Positions 1 to 9,134 of a stretch of DNA of 64,000 bases are shown in pieces (the first letter of the stretch is position 1; each line of letters opens with the position of its first letter). The notes under the pieces were generated by a model. It did not search any database. It had not been told where the DNA came from and saw only the letters and a program-made list of their open reading frames with translations. The position numbers and the translations under genes were made by a program. The stretch spans positions 1 to 64,000 of the forward strand of contig NZ_JAATHD010000004.1 in assembly GCF_011947265.1 (NCBI RefSeq). Reading direction: 5' to 3'. Source of the stretch: Paenibacillus sp. HB172176. GTDB lineage: Bacteria; Bacillota; Bacilli; Paenibacillales; Paenibacillaceae.

Positions 1-93
1 GAGGGAAAACCTCACGTCCGGTTTGATGAAGGGGGAACTGGAAAGTAACTAGAGGGCTTGCGCCCTCCAACGAAATTCAGTTCTCTACTCTAC
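1..93 (+). mobile_element. 3' end of a group II intron (domains V-VI), partial
   Basis: The first bases carry the distal strand of a group II intron domain V: a stem GAGG-GAAAA-CCTC leading into CACGTCCGGTTTGATG, a form typical of bacterial introns (known from the family). It is followed by a domain VI-like hairpin: GAACTG at 35-40 pairs with CAGTTC at 78-83, and an internal stem pairs GAGGGC (52-57) with GCCCTC (62-67). The intron would end at the CTAC at about 88 or 93. The maturase gene and most of the intron lie outside the window. Splice boundary and class cannot be fixed from this piece. Confidence 0.75.
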
Positions 94-107
94 TGAAAGC
101 GTTTACC
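94..107 (+). promoter_or_regulatory. cre-like site (CcpA operator candidate)
   Basis: TGAAAGCGTTTACC matches the cre consensus TGWNANCGNTNWCA at 13 of 14 positions. It lies 26 bp before the start of the secreted DUF4832-type protein and directly after the intron end, so it would sit in the leader or at the promoter of that gene. Function as a catabolite-repression site is inferred from the match only. Confidence 0.55.
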
Positions 108-132
108 GAAATCGTTACAGGAGGGAATATTA

Positions 133-2568
133 ATGAAAAAAATGTTCAGGTGGCCGGGCATGCTAAGCTTGCTGGCCATTGTACTCGCTGTCGGGGCAGT
201 AAGCTGGCCGGTCCAGAAAGCGAATGCCGATGTGGGGACGTTGACTGTCAATTTGTCGGAAACCTCAGAGGCGTTCAAGAACCCCAATAGTGGCTTCAGA
301 CCATCGGTGTATATCGGAAGCACGAACTTTCCGGACAAGGAGTATACGTCGATCTACAAGCAGTATATTCCGTATACGGATCTGGAGAATCTGGCGTCCG
401 ATTCGGTGCAGAAGATCAAGGACTGGAGCAACACGGCTTGGGCTGGGCTGGAGAGCCGCAACTTGAAGGTCGTGCCCCGGGTGGTCATCGTCTATCCGAA
501 TGTGGGCGAATATTGGCCGGACGGCATTCCGCACGGCGATCCGGCAGGACAATGGCTGTCGGATACGTATAAGAACAGGATGATTGCCTTCATCGACAAG
601 CTCGGACAAGCCTGGAATGATGATCCGAGAGTCGCTGCGGTGGAGTTCGGCTTGTTCGGCAATTGGGGCGAGCAGCATATTTATCCCAATAAATTTGCGG
701 ATGGCACAGATCGTATCCCGCTTAGCTTTCAGCAGGCGCTTGGCGATGCTTATGTGGATGCTTTTCCTGATAAAAAGGTGATGGTGCGTTATCCGGAGAC
801 GTTCGTCGGCTATCCGTTCGGCATCCAGTGGGATTCCTTCGCACTGCCGGATGACGCCTCGGGCGGCAATGGCGAGGTCGCCAGAGATACGTGGAGGACG
901 CAGATCAACAGCGGCGAGGTGGCCTATGATTGGGGCGATCAATCGAACCTCGGCGGCAGCCCCGACGGCACGCTCGGCAGCGTAAGCAACACGAACTATG
1001 TGATCGACTGGATTATGAAGACGCATACGTCGAGTCTGGGCTGGATTGCGGAGTACAATGCGAGCAATTCCGCCGTTGAGACCGGCGCGACCGCCATGCA
1101 GAAGGTGCTCGGTTATCGTTATGTCATTAACCAGGCGTCCTTCTCCGGCAATGTTCAGCCGGGTGGAACGATGGACGTGTCGTTCAATGTCACGAATAAA
1201 GGTTCTTCGCCGTTCTATTATGATTGGCCGGTAGAGGCAAGCCTGCTGAATGCGGACAAAACGGTAGCCTGGAAGGGCGTGTTCAATGCCGATATCCGCG
1301 ACTGGCTGCCGGGAACGGATTGGAACACAAGCTCGAGAGCGTATAACAATGCTCCGGCAACGAATGCCGTTTCAGGTTCATTTACCATTCCTGGTAATCT
1401 GGCAAATGGAACCTACACGCTCGCCTTATCCATTCTTGATCCGGCAGGCTGGAAGCCAAGCGTGAGATTCGCGAATACGAACTACTATACGGGCGGCTAT
1501 ACACCGATCGGGAAGGTCGGCATCGGCGGCGACCCGGCGAATCAGAATCTGGGATCGTTCAATAGCTTGAAGAGCGACAATACGTTATCGTACAGCTTGA
1601 TCAGCGGTCCATATGATGGCGGTATAACCGACGGCGGCGATAGTGGAGACGGGGGAGATGGCGGCAATGGAGACACCGGGGGAAGCAGTGCGTCCTATGA
1701 GGCGGAAGCATCCGGCAATACCTTGCTCGGAGGTGCGGTCATCAGCTCATGCTCCAACTGTTCGGGAGGCAGTAAGGTCGGCTACGTCGGCGACAACAGC
1801 GGAACGCTGCAATTCAACGGGATTAGCGCAGGTGCGGCCGGTTCTGCGACTGTGACGATCAGCTATTTGAATGGCGGGTCTGCCCGATCTGCCCAGATGA
1901 GCGTGAACGGAGGCGCGGCCGTAACCGTTAACTTCCCGGGTACGGGAAGTTGGACGACGATAGGGACCGTGCAGTCGCAGATTAACTTGAATGCGGGCAA
2001 CAACACGATCAAGTTCTCAAATCCAAGCGGATGGGCGCCGGATTTTGACCGCATCGAGGTAAGTGCAGGCAGCGGCGGGGGAGGGAGCACGCAGCCGCCG
2101 GGAGGCGGAAGCACACCCACACCGCCGCCAACAGGCTCGGGGCTGCTGCTTGACGACTTCGACGGCTCTCCTTCATGGCCGGGCAGCAACGATCTGGACA
2201 ATTGGGCCGGAGCGAACAGCTTCACGAATGGCGCCGGGGTCATTGAGAGCGGCGCGTTAAAGCTTCAATATAATAACAACGGCTGGCTTGGCACCGATGT
2301 GAACCAGGATTTGAGCGGCTATTCCAAGATGGTCATACGGGTGAAGGGAGCCGCTGGCGGAGAGCAATCGGACTTCAATCTATCTATCGGCGGCGTGGAG
2401 AAGAGCCTGGAGTCATTCAGCGGCGACACGATTACGACATCCTACAAGGATATTGAAATCGACTTGGTCGCAAACGGCGTGAACCGCAGCGCGCCGGGAC
2501 AGCTGACCATGACCTTCTGGCATGGCGGCAGCGGCACGATCTGGATCGACGAGATTCGGTTCGAGTAG
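133..2568 (+). CDS. Secreted DUF4832/DUF4874-type protein with CBM35-like module
   Basis: An exported protein of 811 residues. An N-terminal signal peptide (MKKMFRW, hydrophobic core, cleavage near ANA at about 33) is followed by a large domain resembling DUF4874/DUF4832 proteins (about 37-460), with motifs GNWGEQH and VRYPE and a beta-sandwich end. A Gly/Asp linker (about 500-522) leads to a CBM35/CBM6-like module (about 523-648, starting YEAEASGN). A Pro/Gly-rich linker then leads to a second jelly-roll-like module (about 676-811). The ATG follows GGAGGG by 8 bp. The modules suggest binding or cleavage of polysaccharide outside the cell, but the catalytic activity of DUF4832 proteins is not known to me. 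The gene stands alone, with the intron tail and a cre-like site just upstream. Confidence 0.75.
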   Translation: MKKMFRWPGMLSLLAIVLAVGAVSWPVQKANADVGTLTVNLSETSEAFKNPNSGFRPSVYIGSTNFPDKEYTSIYKQYIPYTDLENLASDSVQKIKDWSNTAWAGLESRNLKVVPRVVIVYPNVGEYWPDGIPHGDPAGQWLSDTYKNRMIAFIDKLGQAWNDDPRVAAVEFGLFGNWGEQHIYPNKFADGTDRIPLSFQQALGDAYVDAFPDKKVMVRYPETFVGYPFGIQWDSFALPDDASGGNGEVARDTWRTQINSGEVAYDWGDQSNLGGSPDGTLGSVSNTNYVIDWIMKTHTSSLGWIAEYNASNSAVETGATAMQKVLGYRYVINQASFSGNVQPGGTMDVSFNVTNKGSSPFYYDWPVEASLLNADKTVAWKGVFNADIRDWLPGTDWNTSSRAYNNAPATNAVSGSFTIPGNLANGTYTLALSILDPAGWKPSVRFANTNYYTGGYTPIGKVGIGGDPANQNLGSFNSLKSDNTLSYSLISGPYDGGITDGGDSGDGGDGGNGDTGGSSASYEAEASGNTLLGGAVISSCSNCSGGSKVGYVGDNSGTLQFNGISAGAAGSATVTISYLNGGSARSAQMSVNGGAAVTVNFPGTGSWTTIGTVQSQINLNAGNNTIKFSNPSGWAPDFDRIEVSAGSGGGGSTQPPGGGSTPTPPPTGSGLLLDDFDGSPSWPGSNDLDNWAGANSFTNGAGVIESGALKLQYNNNGWLGTDVNQDLSGYSKMVIRVKGAAGGEQSDFNLSIGGVEKSLESFSGDTITTSYKDIEIDLVANGVNRSAPGQLTMTFWHGGSGTIWIDEIRFE

Positions 2569-2587
2569 TGCTCCGGCAGCATCTCAT

Positions 2588-2616
2588 TTGTCACCGGCCG
2601 CCCGAAAGCTTATAAT
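2588..2616 (+). promoter_or_regulatory. Sigma-A promoter
   Basis: TTGTCA (2588-2593), 17 bp spacer, TATAAT (2611-2616): five of six and six of six matches to consensus at ideal spacing. The predicted transcript starts near 2623, only a few bases before a terminator-like hairpin, and the UPF0316 gene follows at 2729. Confidence 0.75.
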
Positions 2617-2627
2617 AGACTCAAAGT

Positions 2628-2680
2628 AAAGCACTGTATGCAGAGAATGGGAATCCCATTATCTACACGGTGCTTTTTTA
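2628..2680 (+). terminator. Hairpin with T-run (terminator, attenuator or end of a small RNA)
   Basis: AAGCAC pairs with GTGCTT around an inner stem in which AATGGG pairs with CCCATT. TTTTTT follows at 2674-2679. It could end transcription of the upstream secreted-protein gene. Because a near-perfect promoter lies immediately before it, it could also end a transcript of about 55 nt or attenuate the following gene. Confidence 0.7.
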
Positions 2681-2728
2681 TTTGAATCGTGTCGGCTGCA
2701 ATGGTTACACAAGAAAGGAAGTGAGTTT

Positions 2729-3307
2729 ATGTTAAGCGCATTATTAGTCTTTGCCGTGCAGCTATTGTACGTGCCCGTCGTCATTATGAGAACGATCCTT
2801 GCCGTGAAGGGCATGAAGAGATCGTCAGCGGCAATCGGAATGGTGGAAGGCTTCAGTTACGTATTCGCTCTCGGTCTGGTATTCAGCGATCTCTCCAATT
2901 ACATGAATATGATTGCGTACGCGCTTGGATTCGGGGTCGGCGTTTATCTTGGCGGCTTGTTAGAGGAGCGGCTGGCTATTGGCTATGTTTCCATTGAAGC
3001 GAATATTCCGCACAAAAATACGGAGCTGATTAATAAGCTTCGGGAAGTCGGATTCAGCGTGTCGGTCAGTGAAGCCGAAGGCATGAATTCCTTGCGTTTC
3101 CGCCTGGATTGCACAGCCAGAAGAGACCGGGAGAAAGAGTTTTACAAATTGGTCGCCCACTATGAAGCGCAAGCGTTCGTCGCGACCTACGAGCCGAGAA
3201 ATTTCAAAGGCGGTTATATTACGAAAGCCATGAAGAAAAGAAGCGAGTTATTCTATAAGAAGAAACAACAAGAGGAGGAGGCGAAGAAGCAGTTGGATGC
3301 GCATTGA
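2729..3307 (+). CDS. UPF0316 family membrane protein (DUF5698 + DUF2179)
   Basis: 192 residues. The N-terminal half (1-80) holds three hydrophobic helices, starting [19 protein letters not shown], with the family pattern around [17 protein letters not shown] and [19 protein letters not shown]. The C-terminal half (about 95-170) is a soluble DUF2179-type alpha/beta domain, and a Lys/Glu-rich tail ends the protein. Length and domain order fit the UPF0316 family, whose molecular role is unknown to me. The start is supported by AAAGGAAGTGA 5 bp upstream. A promoter plus hairpin leader precedes it. Confidence 0.85.
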   Translation: MLSALLVFAVQLLYVPVVIMRTILAVKGMKRSSAAIGMVEGFSYVFALGLVFSDLSNYMNMIAYALGFGVGVYLGGLLEERLAIGYVSIEANIPHKNTELINKLREVGFSVSVSEAEGMNSLRFRLDCTARRDREKEFYKLVAHYEAQAFVATYEPRNFKGGYITKAMKKRSELFYKKKQQEEEAKKQLDAH

Positions 3308-3384
3308 AAGGACGAAGGAGAAGGATCCCCATGCATGGATAAAACGTGGTACGATGACAAGAAACAGAAATGTTGGGCGGGATA

Positions 3385-4218
3385 ATGATGGACTATGCGT
3401 TTTTTGAAAGCTTTCTTCCGCGGATTAGCGAGGTTACGAACCGCGGCCTTCCGCGATGGGAGCGGTCGAACTATCAGATTGTAAGAGATCGGACGGCGCT
3501 TCATTCACTCGGGTATGTCTACAGCGGAGAAGGCGTACTCGAGTATGCGGGGAAGAGCAGACAACTCGCAGCAGGAGAGCTGTTCCAGCTTTGCCCGGGT
3601 CATGCGATGAAGATCGTCTCCAGCAGGGAGCATCCGCTTGCCTTTTATTCCTATCTGTTTCGCTATCGCGTCGTGAACTGGGAGCAAAACGCGATTTCGG
3701 GCGAAGAGACCGGAGGTCCGCTGCCGCTCGAGCTCCTGCATGCGGGAGGCCAGATGCAAGCGGTGGAAGAGCATTTCCGCAAGGCGTACGAGCTGTGGTC
3801 GGCCAAGGATACGGGGTATGACTGGCATGTCAAGCTGCAGTTCCTGCAAACCTTGAAGCTTCTGGAGTCTCTCGGACGGTTCAGCGTTCACGGTTCGAGC
3901 GGCAAGGAAGCGGTTCAGCGGGCGATCGAACGAATGAAGACGGATTATATGCGGCCGCTGTCGAGGAACGATTTGGCCGAAGCGGCGGCTGTATCGCCAG
4001 GCTACTTCTCCGCATTGTTCAAGACGCATACAGGGGGTAATCCGATCCGATATTTGAACAAAATTCGGCTTGATCATGCCAAGCAGCTGCTAAGGGACAC
4101 TGACGCGCCGATTAAGGAAATCGCGGAGCAATGCGGCTTCGAGGATTCCTTCTATTTCTCTAGACTTTTCCAGAGAGAAACGGGAATGTCCCCTAGAGCG
4201 TACAGGAGTTCGATCTGA
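3385..4218 (+). CDS. AraC family transcriptional regulator (cupin + HTH)
   Basis: About 277 residues. The N-terminal part (about 30-100) is a cupin-like sugar-sensing fold (HSLGYVYSGEG, AAGELFQLCPGHAM). The C-terminal 100 residues form two helix-turn-helix motifs of the AraC type, ending in the signature IKEIAEQCGFEDSFYFSRLFQRETGM in spirit (residues about 236-262). GGGCGGG lies just before ATG at 3385 and 3388, and the second gives the better spacing. An ATG at 3370 has no ribosome site. It probably controls the beta-propeller gene that follows 155 bp downstream, or other local sugar genes. Confidence 0.85.
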   Translation: MMDYAFFESFLPRISEVTNRGLPRWERSNYQIVRDRTALHSLGYVYSGEGVLEYAGKSRQLAAGELFQLCPGHAMKIVSSREHPLAFYSYLFRYRVVNWEQNAISGEETGGPLPLELLHAGGQMQAVEEHFRKAYELWSAKDTGYDWHVKLQFLQTLKLLESLGRFSVHGSSGKEAVQRAIERMKTDYMRPLSRNDLAEAAAVSPGYFSALFKTHTGGNPIRYLNKIRLDHAKQLLRDTDAPIKEIAEQCGFEDSFYFSRLFQRETGMSPRAYRSSI

Positions 4219-4373
4219 CAATTATCCAGCTATATCTTCTTTTTCTTCATGTACCGCAAGGGCGGCGCATTGTAAAGTGGAGTTAAACAAAAGCTCGAAA
4301 GGGCGGAAGAAGAGAAGATAAGCCCCAATATTGCGGCAGTTTCATAAATCCGAATGAAAGCGAGGCAACGCTT

Positions 4374-5594
4374 ATGCCGTCTCGAATGAATGCTCCCTTC
4401 ATCAGACCGTTTCCTGTACAGAATCGTTGGTGCGTACACAGCTATTATACGATCAGCCCGTACGCGCCCGACGGTTCGGGAAGATTGCTTCTGGCGGGGG
4501 CCGATCTGGATCGCGATACAGGCGAGGTTCTAGTTCTCTCCAAGGATGGCGAGGTGATGGAAAGATTCGGGGAAGATAAGCTGACGACAGGCTTCTATCA
4601 TACGGGGAGATGGCAAACCTGGAGTCCGGACGCACGGTTCGTGTATTATCAGAGCGGCAGCATGAGGCAGCCGCGCATCGTCCGCAGGGAACTGGCCACC
4701 GGCGAGGAACGCTCGATGGAGGGCGATATGGAAGGCGCGCCTCCCTTCGGAGAGCCGATTCTCTCCGGCTTGCTCGGCATGCTGTATGCGGCGGGCTACG
4801 GAGACGGGATGTTCAAGCCGGAGGAAGCGCCCGTTCCCTTCTTGCAGAGAGAGCGGCACGGTCTGTTTCGCTGCTCGCTTGAAGACGGGAGCAGCAAGCT
4901 GGTTCTCAGCACGGCCGAAATACTGGCGTCCCATCCGCATAAGCTGAAGCTGATGCAGAGCGACCAAGAGATGAAGGCTCGCTGGGGCGACGGCCTTACG
5001 CTGATGGCCTATTGCGCGCGCTGGAGCCCGGACGGGGAGCGGGTGCTGTTCTTCTTCGGCAATCATTGCGTCGACAGGAGGCGCGGAGAGCCAAGGCTCA
5101 CCTACATATTCACGGCGGATAGGGAACTGAAGGAGATTCATCTGGCGCTGGATCTCAGCTACGGCGTTCCCGGCTTGCATTGGTCCTGGCAGCCGGACGG
5201 CGAGATGCTCGTAGGCTACGGTCCCGATCCCGACGACGGCTCGCGATTATGCCTGGCGGAGGTCAGATATGACGGCACGCGATATCGCAAGATAAGCTCC
5301 CATAACAGCGGAGGTCATCCCAGCGTCTCGCCGGCGAATGCGAATCTGCTGGTAACGGACGATTATGGAATACCGGGAGAGATTTCCTTCATCGACAAGA
5401 GCTCCGGCGAAATTTTGCGACAGCTGCATCTGCCGCGCACGCTCGGCGATGTCGAGCGGCGAGGCCGCAATCGATATCGCGTCTGCCTTCATCCGACCTT
5501 CTCGCGCGATGGCAGCAAGCTGCTCGTCAATACGCTTGACGGCAAAGACGCGGTCGCGTGCGAGATTGATGTGGAGCAGGCGCTGGGTATGTAG
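4374..5594 (+). CDS. Cytosolic beta-propeller protein, oligogalacturonate-lyase-like fold
   Basis: 406 residues, no signal peptide. Repeated WSPDxxxVxF blades (WSPDARFVYYQS, WSPDGERVLFFFG, WQPDGEMLVGYG, HPTFSRDGSKLLVNT) mark a PD40/TolB-type propeller. The architecture resembles proteins related to oligogalacturonate lyase (PL22), but the metal-binding His motifs seen in the gene at 20402 are less clear here. It may be a lyase-like enzyme or a non-catalytic paralogue. The gene follows an AraC regulator in the same direction. The ribosome site is weak (GCGAGGC), so the start is less certain than the frame. Confidence 0.65.
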   Translation: MPSRMNAPFIRPFPVQNRWCVHSYYTISPYAPDGSGRLLLAGADLDRDTGEVLVLSKDGEVMERFGEDKLTTGFYHTGRWQTWSPDARFVYYQSGSMRQPRIVRRELATGEERSMEGDMEGAPPFGEPILSGLLGMLYAAGYGDGMFKPEEAPVPFLQRERHGLFRCSLEDGSSKLVLSTAEILASHPHKLKLMQSDQEMKARWGDGLTLMAYCARWSPDGERVLFFFGNHCVDRRRGEPRLTYIFTADRELKEIHLALDLSYGVPGLHWSWQPDGEMLVGYGPDPDDGSRLCLAEVRYDGTRYRKISSHNSGGHPSVSPANANLLVTDDYGIPGEISFIDKSSGEILRQLHLPRTLGDVERRGRNRYRVCLHPTFSRDGSKLLVNTLDGKDAVACEIDVEQALGM

Positions 5595-5698
5595 AGTCAG
5601 GGAAGGAGTACTCGCAGCGGACATTTCATGAATGCAGAGTTGTTTTCGGGCAGAAATCATGCTCGTTTTGATGTGCGTTAGAGCCTCATCCCAGGCCG

Positions 5699-5960
5699 CA
5701 GTCCACGCTGTAACGTTGGTAGCCAGCGCTACAGCCCCCACGCGGCCTGTTTTCCATGCTGCAACGTTGGTAGCCAGCGCTGCAGCCCCCATGCGGCCTG
5801 TTTTCCATGCTGCAACGTTGGTAGCCAGCGCTACAGTCCCGATGCGGACGGCTTTCCCCTCTGTAACGTTAGTAAACAGCGTTGCAGGATCGAAACAGCG
5901 CGGTACCGCGCATTTACGCTGATTACTTTTGAGAAGGATGCCATCAGGTGTTTTTCTCAT
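5699..5960 (+). repeat. 51-bp tandem repeat array with conserved flank
   Basis: The core AACGTTGGTAGCCAGCGC recurs at 5712, 5763, 5814 and (diverged) 5865, exactly 51 bp apart each time. A flank (about 5880-5960) reading GCAGGATCGAAACAGCGCG and ending in TTTTTCTCAT is shared with the copy at 36780-36960. The minus strand would encode 17-residue repeats after a short MRK-PDG head, but no ribosome site is visible. This fills the gap between the propeller gene and the membrane AraC gene; nothing else is recognised there. Confidence 0.75.
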
Positions 5961-6128
5961 TCTTAGAGCTCAATAATGAAGCGAGGCGAAAGGGTTCGTT
6001 TTTGCGAAAGGGACGAATTTTGTAACCGCTTCCCAGCAGCTCCCCGTTTGTTATAATAAGATACAATCATTGCAAGGGGGCGGGTCGCGCTGCTGAATCT
6101 GAAGGCAAGGGGAGTCCGGAAAGTCACT

Positions 6129-8426
6129 TTGTTCTGGCGTTTTTTTGTAACCTTTCTCGTATTCATTCTCGTGCCATCCATGCTGGCAAGCTTGTTTATC
6201 TATACCTACGTCACGAGTCTGCTGGAGCGCGAGATGGAGAAATCGAGCCAGATCGTGATTGGTCATTTCGCGGATCGGACCGATGAAATGATCAATGCGC
6301 TTCAGAACGACATGATCAAGCTGCTCGGCTATCCCGGACTTGACCGATATTTGAGGATGCAGGACGAAGAGTCGGATTCCATCGACCGCAACGAGCTGCT
6401 AGGAACCTTTATGTCGCAGATGTCCGCGATGGTTGCGGGGCATCCGCTTGCTTCGGATGCGTATTTGGTGCTGACCGGCCATGATTTGGTCGTTCACCCG
6501 ACAGGAAGCTTCGGAAAGCAAGTGTTCTTTTCCTATATTAATCATTTCGCCGACATGTCCGAGGATCAACTGCAGACCATGTTCAGCGGGACCAAAATGA
6601 TGTCGTTCACCGCCATGCGCACGGTCGAGGAATTTGCGCTGTACGATAATTTGAAGCTGAATTCTGGCAGGTATACATCGGCCATTATGAGCTATCCCTA
6701 TAATTCGCCCGATCCGAAGGCTTATTTGGTCGTCAATGTCGATGCCGAGCAGCTGCGAAGTCAGATACAGATCCGCAACAGCAATCTGTTCGAAACGGCA
6801 ATCGTTAGCCGAAGCGGCGAGGTGCTGACGTATACGGGTGAGGGAATGCCGAGCAGCGAAGCGCTGATGCGGGCGATTACGTCGGATAATGGATCGGAAG
6901 TTCGGATTCGGACGGGCGACAGGGAATGGAGGGCGTTCGGCCATCAGCTTGGCAGACATGATTGGTTCTATGTCGGCCTGACGGATATTAAGGAGCTGAA
7001 TCGAACGGGAGATCAGATCAAACGAGGAAGCATTCTCCTGCTGCTGCTGTTTCTGCTAGCCGGAACGATGCTCTCCTTCCTCGTCAGCAGAAGAATGCAT
7101 ACGCCGATTCGGGAAATCAAAGAGGAGCTGGAGACGGGCCGGCGCAAGGCGAATCTGCCTCATGACATGCCGGGCAACGAGCTGGAGCAAATACGTTCCT
7201 GGGCGAAGCATCTGATGCTGGAGCATCAGGATATGTCCGTTCAAATTAACGGGATGTCGCCGATTATGCATGAAATCTTTTTGGGCAAAATATTGCTTGG
7301 AGAATTCCGGGATGAGCTGTCGATCGACTATTACGCGAAGGAAATCGGGTTCCGCATGCTCCCGCAGCTCGATCTTGCCGCTCTTTGCATTGAGCTGGTA
7401 TTCGCGGTCGATGTAACGGAGACGGGCAAGTCCTATTTGATGGTCGATTTGAAAAACAAGCTGGAGCGGTTGTTGCGGGACGAGGTGTGGCTTTGCTCCT
7501 TGCACAAAGACCTGCTTGTATGCGTGCTGCAGCTCAGAAGAGGAGAGGACTCGGATCGGGAATCGCTCGAGAAGGCCGATGAAATCGCCGAGCTGCTCGG
7601 ACGGCAAAGCGATCGATACCGCGCCGCGATCGGCGTTGGAGGCAAGGTTGCGACGATGGCCGAGCTGCATCGTTCCTATCAGAGGGGCAAACGTCTGCTC
7701 CGTCTGAAAAGTCTGGACGAGAGCGTGATCGTCTACAGCGGCTTGGCCGAGCCCGAGGAGAAGACGACGCTTGACAGCTTCTTGCCGGCGGAGCAAATCA
7801 GCCAATTATTGAACTGGTATCGCGGGGGCCATTATTCGGCAATGCTCGAGCACGCATTGGAGCGAATCGAACAAGCCGAGTCGCAGAACGCCGCCGCCGT
7901 GTCGGTCAAGCAGCTCAGCTCGGATATGCTTAACGCCTGGATCCGCACGGTCGCCGCCGACAATCGGCATGATTTCAGCCTGGAGCAGTTTACCGCGTTG
8001 TACATGCGATTGGAGGAGTGCTCGACCTGGGAGGAGCTTCGCCGGTTTTTCCGAGACACGGCCTCGGAGCTGTTCGTCGAGACGGAGACGGGCAGCCGGG
8101 CCGAGCAATTTCGGGAGTCGGCCGACTATATTCGAACGCATTATGCCGAAGACTTGACCATCGAGCAACTGGCGAGCGGCATGAACATGTCTGTTGGACA
8201 TTTCAGCAGAAGCTTCAAGGACGCGATCGGCGAGAAGTACATCGATTATTTGACCCGCTGCCGGATAGAGGCCGCTCAACAACTGCTGCTGGAGAGTGAT
8301 AAGAGAATTGACGATATCGCGATAGAGGTCGGCTATTTGGGCCGCAACTCCTTTATCAAGACCTTTCGCAAGCAGGTCGGCATTACGCCGGGCAAATATC
8401 GCGAGGCTTGCAAATCCGGGTCCTGA
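6129..8426 (+). CDS. Membrane-anchored AraC family regulator with extracytoplasmic sensor
   Basis: About 765 residues. A transmembrane helix at 2-24, an extracytoplasmic sensor region to about 295 (Cache-like), a second transmembrane helix (about 298-318), a HAMP-like/linker region, and a C-terminal AraC DNA-binding domain (about 660-761, with two HTH motifs, DIAIEVGYLGRNSFIKTFRK). This is the YtdP/YesS-like layout of one-component sensors that control adjacent LplB-type importers. The frame is open upstream: the best ribosome site (AAGGGGGCGG, 6074-6083) points to CTG codons at 6090 or 6093, adding 12-13 residues; the start given is a TTG. A terminator follows. The likely target is the importer at 9.1-12.8 kb. 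Confidence 0.85.
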   Translation: MFWRFFVTFLVFILVPSMLASLFIYTYVTSLLEREMEKSSQIVIGHFADRTDEMINALQNDMIKLLGYPGLDRYLRMQDEESDSIDRNELLGTFMSQMSAMVAGHPLASDAYLVLTGHDLVVHPTGSFGKQVFFSYINHFADMSEDQLQTMFSGTKMMSFTAMRTVEEFALYDNLKLNSGRYTSAIMSYPYNSPDPKAYLVVNVDAEQLRSQIQIRNSNLFETAIVSRSGEVLTYTGEGMPSSEALMRAITSDNGSEVRIRTGDREWRAFGHQLGRHDWFYVGLTDIKELNRTGDQIKRGSILLLLLFLLAGTMLSFLVSRRMHTPIREIKEELETGRRKANLPHDMPGNELEQIRSWAKHLMLEHQDMSVQINGMSPIMHEIFLGKILLGEFRDELSIDYYAKEIGFRMLPQLDLAALCIELVFAVDVTETGKSYLMVDLKNKLERLLRDEVWLCSLHKDLLVCVLQLRRGEDSDRESLEKADEIAELLGRQSDRYRAAIGVGGKVATMAELHRSYQRGKRLLRLKSLDESVIVYSGLAEPEEKTTLDSFLPAEQISQLLNWYRGGHYSAMLEHALERIEQAESQNAAAVSVKQLSSDMLNAWIRTVAADNRHDFSLEQFTALYMRLEECSTWEELRRFFRDTASELFVETETGSRAEQFRESADYIRTHYAEDLTIEQLASGMNMSVGHFSRSFKDAIGEKYIDYLTRCRIEAAQQLLLESDKRIDDIAIEVGYLGRNSFIKTFRKQVGITPGKYREACKSGS

Positions 8427-8449
8427 TGGGGACGAATATCATTTTTTCG

Positions 8450-8486
8450 GAATCCGTTATGGTTTTTAACCGTAGCGGATTTTTTG
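8450..8486 (+). terminator. Rho-independent terminator
   Basis: AATCCG pairs with CGGATT around an inner GGTT/AACC stem, followed by TTTTTT (8480-8485). It lies 24 bp after the stop codon of the membrane AraC gene. Confidence 0.8.
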
Positions 8487-8576
8487 GTGTTGTTTAGGAA
8501 ATGAACAATTTCGACTGTTGTGGACAATCGGTTCATATTTATTTCTAGCGACGGCGTCCGTACGGGTCATGTTCGA

Positions 8577-8765
8577 TTCTAACGAAGACTGATAACGTTA
8601 AAGTCCCTATGCTGCATGACTCCAAAATCTAACGAAGATCTGTAACCTTATTTGTCCCTATTGCTCGATTACAAGTCCATTTTTGCTGGAATAGCGATAC
8701 GAATCTTCGTTAAAATCCAGATTCGGCTGATTTCGAGTAAATAACGTTATGACTATTCGTTAGAT
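8577..8765. repeat. 189-bp four-armed dispersed repeat, copy 1
   Basis: Two direct copies of TCTAACGAAGAYNNGTAACNTTA-type arms (8577-8600, 8628-8650) face two inverted copies (8695-8713 and 8741-8765, ending ATTCGTTAGA). The same order and the same overall length recur at 32142-32330. A degenerate relative is at 14921-15173. It is intergenic and has no coding potential I can support. Confidence 0.7.
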
Positions 8766-9134
8766 GGGGGAATATACCTCAAAATAGAGAGAACATATTG
8801 TTGCGAATATACAACATCATTAACGATTCTGTAGCTTTTTTGATGGAAATGATGCGAATATACAACTATTTGACCCTGATGTCCGCAGAAAAGTCGCTAA
8901 TAGATGGCATATGATGCAACAACGTTGCCGTATTTGCATGAATGGTGGTAATAATGTTGCAGAATCGCAACAAGTTTTTGGTGTGCGATCGCCGCTCTCT
9001 GGAAGACTGAGGCTCTCCTGTTTCTCGGGCCGTTTCCCAACGCAAATAATGCCCCTTATATCGCAAATAACGCCCCTATTGCGGCGTTCCGCCCTTGAAC
9101 AAGCCCATCCTCACAACTCGCCCCTTCTACAAAA
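8766..9134 (+). other. Non-coding region with short direct repeats before importer genes
   Basis: GCGAATATACAAC occurs at about 8812 and 8853, and GCAAATAA-GCCCCT occurs twice at about 9049-9086, spaced 22 bp. The region precedes the importer and probably holds its promoter and AraC operators, but no convincing -35/-10 pair was found. Short open frames here have no ribosome sites. Confidence 0.4.

Noticed and set aside
5247..5960. 237-codon minus-strand frame across the 51-bp repeats
   Set aside because: No ribosome site, overlaps the 3' end of the propeller gene antisense, and the related locus has a frame break. Kept only as a repeat and a finding.
5699..5960. CRISPR array
   Set aside because: Units are contiguous 51-bp copies without distinct spacers, and no cas genes are nearby.
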